This document shows positions 6,129 to 11,297 of a stretch of DNA of 11,297 nt, in pieces. The translations under genes were made by a program, and so were the position numbers. The notes under the pieces were generated by a model. It saw only the letters and a list, made by a program, of their open reading frames with translations, searched no databases and was not told the origin of the DNA. Numbering within the stretch: position 1 is the first letter of the stretch; each line of letters starts with the position of its first letter. The stretch comes from DATJSN01 sp035504095 (GTDB taxonomy: Bacteria > Planctomycetota > Phycisphaerae > WQYP01), in NCBI GenBank assembly GCA_035504095.1, contig DATJSN010000106.1:1-11297 (forward strand), written 5' to 3'.

Positions 6129-8093
6129 ACGCAAACCACCGTTCATGAAGCGCTTTTAGCAGCCATACGATACCAGAATGCCGGCAAATTTCAGGAAGCG
6201 GAGGCTATCTATAGAAAGATACTTGCACAGAACCCCAATCAACCGGATGCGATGCACTTTCTTGGTGTTTTGGCCAACCAGGTGGGTAAGCCACAGGTCG
6301 CGGCTGACCTGATCGGCCGGGCGATCAGTTTGCGACCGAATGTGGCGGAATATCACAATAATATGGGTGTGGCGCTGGCAGAGCTGGGACGGTTCGATGA
6401 AGCAATCAAACATTATCATACCGCAGTAAATTTGAAACCCATGTATCCGGAAGTACGCAACAATCTTGGTAATGCCCTGCGCGAGAAGGGATTGCTTGCC
6501 GAAGCCGTCAGGGAATTCCAGGCGGCGATTCATTTCAAAAGCGATTATCCGGAGCCATACAACAATATGGGAAATGCGTATAAGGACCTGCATCGAATTA
6601 ACGAAGCCATTGAGGCTTATCGATCGGCTATTCGCTGTAAGCCTGAATACGCACAGGCGCATAACAATCTGGGCAATATATTCAGGGACCAGGGCAAATT
6701 GGATGAAGCCACCGAGGAATATCGCATCGCTTTGAAGTTCAGGCCGGACCTGGCACAAATTCAGGCCAATCTGGGAAACGTGCTAAGAGACCGGGGAAAA
6801 CTGGATGAGGCCATAGCCATCTATCGAGCCGCGTTGGAACGCAACCCCAGCCTGATCCAGATTCACAGCAATATTCTGTATAACATGCATTTTCATCCGG
6901 GGTATGACGCCAAAAGGTTATACGATGAACATGTGAGTTGGCGGAAGCGGCACGCCGAAGCGTTCAAACAATCGATCAGACCCTATACCAATAACCGCGA
7001 CCCGGAAAGGCGATTGAAAATCGGTTATGTTTCCCCGGATTTCCGCCAGCACGTCGTGGGCGCGAATTTGCTGCCCTTGCTGCAAAAGCATGATCGCAAG
7101 AATTTTGAGATTATTTGCTACTCCGACGTGGTTAATCCCGATTCATTGACCGCGCGAATACGTTTGCTGATCGATAATTGGCGCAATGTTGTGGGCGTAA
7201 GCGACCAGGACGTGACAGAAATGATCCGCAGGGATCAGATCGACATTCTGGTGGACCTTACGCTGCACATGGCCAACAGCCGCCTGCCGGTATTTGCCCG
7301 GAAACCCGCGCCGGTTCAGGTAACCTATCTGGGTTACTGCAGCACCACCGGTCTGGACACGATTGACTATCGTTTGTCCGATCCTTATCTGGATCCACCG
7401 GGGACGGATTTGAGCGTTTATACGGAAAAGACGATTCGTCTGCCGCGCACATACTGGTGTTATCAGCCGGGCAGCATGGCCCCACAGGAAGAAGAGCCGC
7501 CGGTGGTTCAGACGGGTTATATCACCTTTGGTTGCCTGAATAATTTCGCGAAAGTTTCTCCGGAAGCGATGGACCTTTGGGCGCAGATTATGAATGCCTT
7601 GCCCGGATCGCGCCTGATTTTGCATGCGAATTCCGGTTCGCATCTGGCCGAAGTGCGGGAACGGTTCACACATACGGGTCTGGCGGGGGAACGAATTGAA
7701 TTTGTGGGGGTGAGACCATGGCCTCGATACGTTGCCACCTATAACCTTATTGACATCACCCTGGATCCATTTCCTTATGGCGGGGGGATTACCACCTGCG
7801 ACAGCCTGTTTATGGGCACGCCAGTGGTCAGTTTGTCAGGACAGACGGCGGTGGGACGCGGAGGAAGAAGTCTTCTGACCAATATCGGATTGCCGGATCT
7901 GGTGGCACAGACGCCGGAAGAATACAAACAGATCGTATTGAAACTCGCGGGTGATTTACCCCGGCTTAAAGAGCTGCGCCGCACACTGCGGCAAAGAATG
8001 ATGGCGTCGCCATTAATGGATGCGGCGAGTTTTGCGCGGGATGTTGAAGCGGCATATCGGGCGATGTGGCGCAACTGGTGCGCAAAGGCGTAA
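6126..8093 (+). CDS. TPR-containing SPINDLY/OGT-like glycosyltransferase (GT41-like), copy 1
   Basis: A 655-residue protein with about seven tandem 34-residue TPR units in the first 243 residues (recurrent NNLGN...G.LDEAI..Y..AL...P). The C-terminal catalytic region, from about 296, is of the O-GlcNAc transferase (SPINDLY) type. It has IGYVSPDFRQHVVG with His309, at the position of the OGT active-site His, and CLNNFAKVSPE with Lys476, matching the conserved nucleotide-sugar-binding Lys. A glycine-rich loop and Asp559 in GGGITTCDSL follow, then GTPVVSLSG. Known relatives transfer GlcNAc or other hexoses from nucleotide sugars to protein side chains in the cytoplasm, with the TPR superhelix recruiting the acceptor. 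The sugar and acceptor here are unknown. No signal peptide or membrane segment is seen. The ATG at 6126 lacks a strong Shine-Dalgarno and lies within the outer end of the inverted repeat. Confidence 0.92.
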   Translation: MTQTTVHEALLAAIRYQNAGKFQEAEAIYRKILAQNPNQPDAMHFLGVLANQVGKPQVAADLIGRAISLRPNVAEYHNNMGVALAELGRFDEAIKHYHTAVNLKPMYPEVRNNLGNALREKGLLAEAVREFQAAIHFKSDYPEPYNNMGNAYKDLHRINEAIEAYRSAIRCKPEYAQAHNNLGNIFRDQGKLDEATEEYRIALKFRPDLAQIQANLGNVLRDRGKLDEAIAIYRAALERNPSLIQIHSNILYNMHFHPGYDAKRLYDEHVSWRKRHAEAFKQSIRPYTNNRDPERRLKIGYVSPDFRQHVVGANLLPLLQKHDRKNFEIICYSDVVNPDSLTARIRLLIDNWRNVVGVSDQDVTEMIRRDQIDILVDLTLHMANSRLPVFARKPAPVQVTYLGYCSTTGLDTIDYRLSDPYLDPPGTDLSVYTEKTIRLPRTYWCYQPGSMAPQEEEPPVVQTGYITFGCLNNFAKVSPEAMDLWAQIMNALPGSRLILHANSGSHLAEVRERFTHTGLAGERIEFVGVRPWPRYVATYNLIDITLDPFPYGGGITTCDSLFMGTPVVSLSGQTAVGRGGRSLLTNIGLPDLVAQTPEEYKQIVLKLAGDLPRLKELRRTLRQRMMASPLMDAASFARDVEAAYRAMWRNWCAKA

Positions 8094-8201
8094 GGTGCAC
8101 AACAGAGGATATCGAGGCATCACAGAGGGACACAGAGAAAAACGCTTATAATATAATTTAGGAATATTTTTTACTATTTGTGCCTGCACTGTGGTGAAAT
8201 A
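8094..8201 (+). other. Spacer between the two OGT-like genes with CACAGAG repeat and AT-rich tract
   Basis: A 108-base spacer. Just after the stop codon it has a degenerate cacagag-type direct repeat (exact copies at 8121-8127 and 8131-8137, period ten), then an AT-rich stretch containing a perfect TATAAT. No terminator hairpin was found. Confidence 0.6.
8147..8152 (+). promoter_or_regulatory. Possible -10 box (TATAAT) upstream of OGT-like copy 2
   Basis: A perfect TATAAT in an AT-rich tract, about 50 bases before the ATG at 8202. The position 17 bases upstream has no TTGACA-like -35 and falls in the cacagag repeat, so this is a weak candidate for an internal promoter that would give copy 2 its own transcription. 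Confidence 0.3.
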
Positions 8202-9893
8202 ATGCCGGGCAATGAACCTAAAAGCGTGATGATGTCCGTTCCGCAGGCGTTGGAGCTGGCCCTTGAACATAAAAGGGCCGGCAAGTTTGTCGAGGCGGAG
8301 AAAGTTTATCAACAAATACTTTCTCAGCAACCCAATAACGCAGATGCGCTGCATTTGATGGGTGTGTTGGCTTTTGATAGAGGAAACGCGCAACGAGCCA
8401 TCGAATTGATTCAGCAAGCCATATCCATTAAGCCGATCGCCGGGATGTATTACCACCTGGGAAATGCATTTAAAGATCTGGACCAAATTGACGCCTCGGA
8501 AAATGCTTTTCGCAAGGCCATTGAGTTAAAGCCCAATATAGCGCTGGCGCACAATAATCTGGGTAATGTCCTGAAAGTGCAGGGAAAGCCGAAAGAGGCG
8601 ATTGGAGCGTATCGAAAAGCCCTGGAATATGAGTCTGACCTGGCCAATGCACACAGCAATATTATTTGCGTCATGCATTTGATTGATGAATTTGATGCCG
8701 CGACAATTCTTCAGGAAACTTTAAAATGGAGCGAAAAATACGCCGATCCATTCAAAGCATTTATTCGTCCGCATCTCAATGATCGTAACCCCGATCGCAA
8801 ACTGCGCATCGGCTACATTTCATCGGATTTCAGAGCGCACGTGGTGGGTTGGAATCTGTTGCCCTTGATCAGAGAACACGACCACAAAAAGCATGAGATT
8901 TATTGTTATTCGGGAGTATCACAACCCGATGACGTCACGGCTCGCGTACGCTTTTACTCCGACCGCTGGCGAAACATTGTACAGGTCAGCGATCAGGATA
9001 CCGCACAAATGATTTATGACGACCAGATCGACATTCTGATCGATTTGTCGGTGCATTCCTCAAGCCATCGGTTGGGAGTTTTTGCTCGAAAACCGGCGCC
9101 GGTGCAGGCGACCTGGCTGGGTTATGCGGGCACCACAGGATTAAGCACCATGGATTACCGTTTGAGTGACCCATATCTGGACCCGCCGGGGACGGATTTG
9201 AGCGTTTATCGCGAACAAACGGTGTGTCTGGCTCATAGCTTCTGGTGCTATCAGCCCGGCGGGGAAACAGTTGTTCCGGGGCCGCTTCCGGCGAAAGACG
9301 CGGGATTTGTCACCTTTTGCTCCATGAATAATTTTTCCAAGGTAACACCGGCGGTAATGGATTTGTGGGCGAAAATACTTAACGCCGTACCCCGATCGCG
9401 GCTTGTTTTATATTCAAAACCGGGGTCGCATCAGGAACAGGTGAGAAATCGCTTTGCGGGTGCAGGAATTTCGCTGGAGCGATTGAATTTTGTCGGATGG
9501 CAGCCGTGGCTGCATTACATCAATCTGTACAATCGAGTTGATATTGCACTGGATACTTTTCCGTGGGGCGGTGGAATTACAAATTGCGACAGTCTGTATA
9601 TGGGCGTGCCGGTGGTTAGTTTGTCGGGACGAACAGCTGTGGGGCGGGGAGGAAAAAGTATTCTAACCAATATTGGTTTACCGGAGTTGGCGGCCCGGAC
9701 GCAGGAAGAGTATTTAGATATTGCTGTCAAACTCGCAGGCGACCTGCCGCGATTGACGGAACTTCGCCGGACTTTGCGGCAACGCATGCAACAATCGCCG
9801 CTGATGAATGCCAAACGTTTCGCTCGGGACATTGAGGCGGCGTATCGCGAAATGTGGCGGAAATGGTGCGAAAAGTCGCAGGCAGAGAATTGA
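8202..9893 (+). CDS. TPR-containing SPINDLY/OGT-like glycosyltransferase (GT41-like), copy 2
   Basis: A 563-residue paralogue of the preceding gene, with about four TPR units (residues 12-145) in place of seven and the same catalytic architecture: IGYISSDFRAHVVG with His213, MNNFSKVTPA with Lys380, and GGGITNCDSLYMG with Asp463. The two catalytic halves are over half identical by eye, including the shared stretch DYRLSDPYLDPPGTDLSVY. An in-frame TTG at 8178 would add eight residues. I prefer the ATG at 8202 because the resulting N-terminus (MPGNEP...) lines up with that of the next gene (MPNDNP...) and a weak GGTGA precedes it. It is probably a cytosolic protein glycosyltransferase with unknown acceptor. 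The shorter TPR domain suggests a different acceptor range from copy 1 (inference). Confidence 0.92.
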   Translation: MPGNEPKSVMMSVPQALELALEHKRAGKFVEAEKVYQQILSQQPNNADALHLMGVLAFDRGNAQRAIELIQQAISIKPIAGMYYHLGNAFKDLDQIDASENAFRKAIELKPNIALAHNNLGNVLKVQGKPKEAIGAYRKALEYESDLANAHSNIICVMHLIDEFDAATILQETLKWSEKYADPFKAFIRPHLNDRNPDRKLRIGYISSDFRAHVVGWNLLPLIREHDHKKHEIYCYSGVSQPDDVTARVRFYSDRWRNIVQVSDQDTAQMIYDDQIDILIDLSVHSSSHRLGVFARKPAPVQATWLGYAGTTGLSTMDYRLSDPYLDPPGTDLSVYREQTVCLAHSFWCYQPGGETVVPGPLPAKDAGFVTFCSMNNFSKVTPAVMDLWAKILNAVPRSRLVLYSKPGSHQEQVRNRFAGAGISLERLNFVGWQPWLHYINLYNRVDIALDTFPWGGGITNCDSLYMGVPVVSLSGRTAVGRGGKSILTNIGLPELAARTQEEYLDIAVKLAGDLPRLTELRRTLRQRMQQSPLMNAKRFARDIEAAYREMWRKWCEKSQAEN

Positions 9894-9899
9894 GAAATC

Positions 9900-11297
9900 A
9901 TGCCGAACGATAATCCCAACCAGGCGGCCATGACCATTGAGCAGGCGATGAAGCTTGCGCTTCAGCATCATCAAACCGGCAGACTAGCCGAAGCCGAGCA
10001 GCTTTACCGGCAGATACTCGCCTGTGAGCCGAACAATCCGGAAGCCTTGAATCTCCTGGGAGTTGTATTGTCACAAAAGGGACAAAATCAGACGGCGCTG
10101 GAACTGATTATTCGCGCGATCGAAATTAATCCACAAGCCAGCAATTATCATAATAATCTGGGACAGATTTTACTCAGCCTAAGACGGCTTGACGAAGCGA
10201 TCGGCGCTTATAGCAAGGCATTGCAGCTTAAGCCAGACGATCCGGAACTATTAAATAATCTGGGCAATGCGCTCAACAACAGTGGCCGGCATGAGGATGC
10301 GATCTCGGCTTTCAATCGTGCTCTGCAATTCAAGTCTGATTATGCCACCGCTCATTATAATCTGGGGAATGCACTTAGGGCTCTTGGACAAACGGATGCG
10401 ACAATAGCATCGTATCATAAAGCTTTGCAAATCAATCCCCATTTGCTAGAGGCGCGGATTAATCTGGGCAATGTGTTTAAAGATCAGGGCAAGCTGGATG
10501 AAGCCATTGCTGCCTATTGCCAAGCCATCGCTCTTAACGCTGATTTCTCTGAAGCTCATTACAATCTTGCTTCCACACTGCTGCTCAAGGGAAATTGTAA
10601 GCGCGGTTGGCAAGAGTATGAATGGCGATGGAAATACAAGCAATTCTCGTCCCCCCAGCGAAACTTTCCTCAACCGCAGTGGGATGGCAGTCTACTGGAA
10701 ACTCGCACGCTTCTGGTCCATACAGAGCAGGGCTTGGGGGATGCACTTCAATTTATTCGCTATTTGCCCCTGGCGACCCGGCAAGGTGGAACAATCATCG
10801 TTGAATGTCAGGCTCCACTCCAACGGCTATTCCGGACATTGCCCGTGAAATGCCAAATAGTAGACCGAGGCACGTCCTTGCCGGCCTTTGATCTGCACTG
10901 TCCTTTGCTCAGCCTGCCTTTGGTTTTCGGTACGACATTGGACAACATCCCCAACACCGTGCCCTATTTGTACCCCGACGTGCAGGATGTCGAAAGATGG
11001 CGCCGGCGACTGGACAACCATTTGCCAAATATAAGGAAGGGTAAGGTGGGTTTAGTGTGGTCAGGAAATCTCAAGCCCGATCGCTGCCGCTCAATAAAGT
11101 TATCGAGCTTGGCTCCTCTAGGGCAGGTTCCCGGCGTATGCTTCTTTAGCCTGCAAAAAGGTGAGGCGTCTATCCAGGCAAAAACACCGCCGGCGGGGAT
11201 GGAGCTAATCGATTGGACTGCGGAGCTGAAAGATTTTGCCGACACAGCGGCGCTAATCGCCAATCTGGATTTGGTCATTACCATAGACACCGCCGCA
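9900..11297 (+). CDS. TPR protein with heptosyltransferase-like (GT9-like) domain (3' end beyond window)
   Basis: I translated this frame by hand; it starts at ATG 9900, six bases after the stop of copy 2, and stays open for 466 codons to the right edge. About seven TPR units occupy residues 12-240, opening with the same module as the two preceding proteins (QTGRLAEAEQLYRQIL...PNNPEALNLLGV). The C-terminal part is not OGT-like. It has PQWDGSLLETRTLLVHTEQGLGDALQFIRY, then GLVWSGN, RSIKLSSLAPL, GVCFFSLQKGE and DLVITIDTA, the pattern of TPR-linked ADP-heptose/LPS heptosyltransferase-fold (GT9-like) proteins. The donor and acceptor are unknown. The spacing argues for translation coupled to copy 2. 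The Leu codon CTA is used about nine times here, against about once in each OGT-like gene, suggesting a different history. An internal ATG at 9930 is an alternative start, but alignment with copy 2 supports 9900. Confidence 0.88.
   Translation, partial: MPNDNPNQAAMTIEQAMKLALQHHQTGRLAEAEQLYRQILACEPNNPEALNLLGVVLSQKGQNQTALELIIRAIEINPQASNYHNNLGQILLSLRRLDEAIGAYSKALQLKPDDPELLNNLGNALNNSGRHEDAISAFNRALQFKSDYATAHYNLGNALRALGQTDATIASYHKALQINPHLLEARINLGNVFKDQGKLDEAIAAYCQAIALNADFSEAHYNLASTLLLKGNCKRGWQEYEWRWKYKQFSSPQRNFPQPQWDGSLLETRTLLVHTEQGLGDALQFIRYLPLATRQGGTIIVECQAPLQRLFRTLPVKCQIVDRGTSLPAFDLHCPLLSLPLVFGTTLDNIPNTVPYLYPDVQDVERWRRRLDNHLPNIRKGKVGLVWSGNLKPDRCRSIKLSSLAPLGQVPGVCFFSLQKGEASIQAKTPPAGMELIDWTAELKDFADTAALIANLDLVITIDTAA

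Noticed and set aside
8178..8201. TTG at 8178 as the start of OGT-like copy 2
   Set aside because: It adds eight residues without an evident ribosome-binding site, and the N-terminus from 8202 aligns with the next paralogue.
1..11297. tRNA or rRNA genes and intact insertion sequences
   Set aside because: No cloverleaf-like or rRNA sequence and no transposase-like frame was recognised; the only mobile-element hint is the inverted-repeat element at 5842-6128.

Overview
The window comes from a bacterial chromosome. The gene families (paired BatA-like/DUF58 proteins, tandem TPR-glycosyltransferase fusions) and the moderately GC-rich coding sequence suggest a planctomycete-like or related environmental bacterium. 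That placement is inference: there is no rRNA or other marker gene here.

Layout: two blocks diverge from a 383-base non-coding region at 5743-6125. On the minus strand, reading leftward, are gcvT (4633-5742), gcvH (4222-4602) and an ACT-domain homoserine dehydrogenase (2905-4200). These are closely spaced (30 and 21 bases) and each has a Shine-Dalgarno sequence, so they look like one operon joining glycine cleavage/one-carbon metabolism to the threonine/methionine branch. Further left on the same strand are a DUF58 protein (1775-2713) and a BatA-like membrane vWA protein (1510 to beyond the left edge), a pair usually found with MoxR ATPases. The gaps at 1511-1774 and 2714-2904 are packed with several unrelated short tandem repeats, nearly all with a seven-base period.

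On the plus strand are three consecutive glycosyltransferases with N-terminal TPR domains. Two are paralogous SPINDLY/OGT-type (GT41-like) enzymes (6126-8093 and 8202-9893). The third (9900 to beyond the right edge) has a similar TPR module but a different, heptosyltransferase-like (GT9-like) catalytic half. Together they look like a protein- or surface-glycosylation locus that grew by duplication and domain swapping.

The divergent region at 5743-6125 holds two diverged inverted copies of a sequence of about 75 bases, with a perfect 15-base match at their outer ends. The right copy ends at the start codon of the first OGT-like gene. The left copy ends at a mirror-image ATG upstream of gcvT, but the likely gcvT start is a TTG about 100 bases further downstream. 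The most unusual features of the window are this element, the heptamer mosaics, and the triple TPR-glycosyltransferase array.
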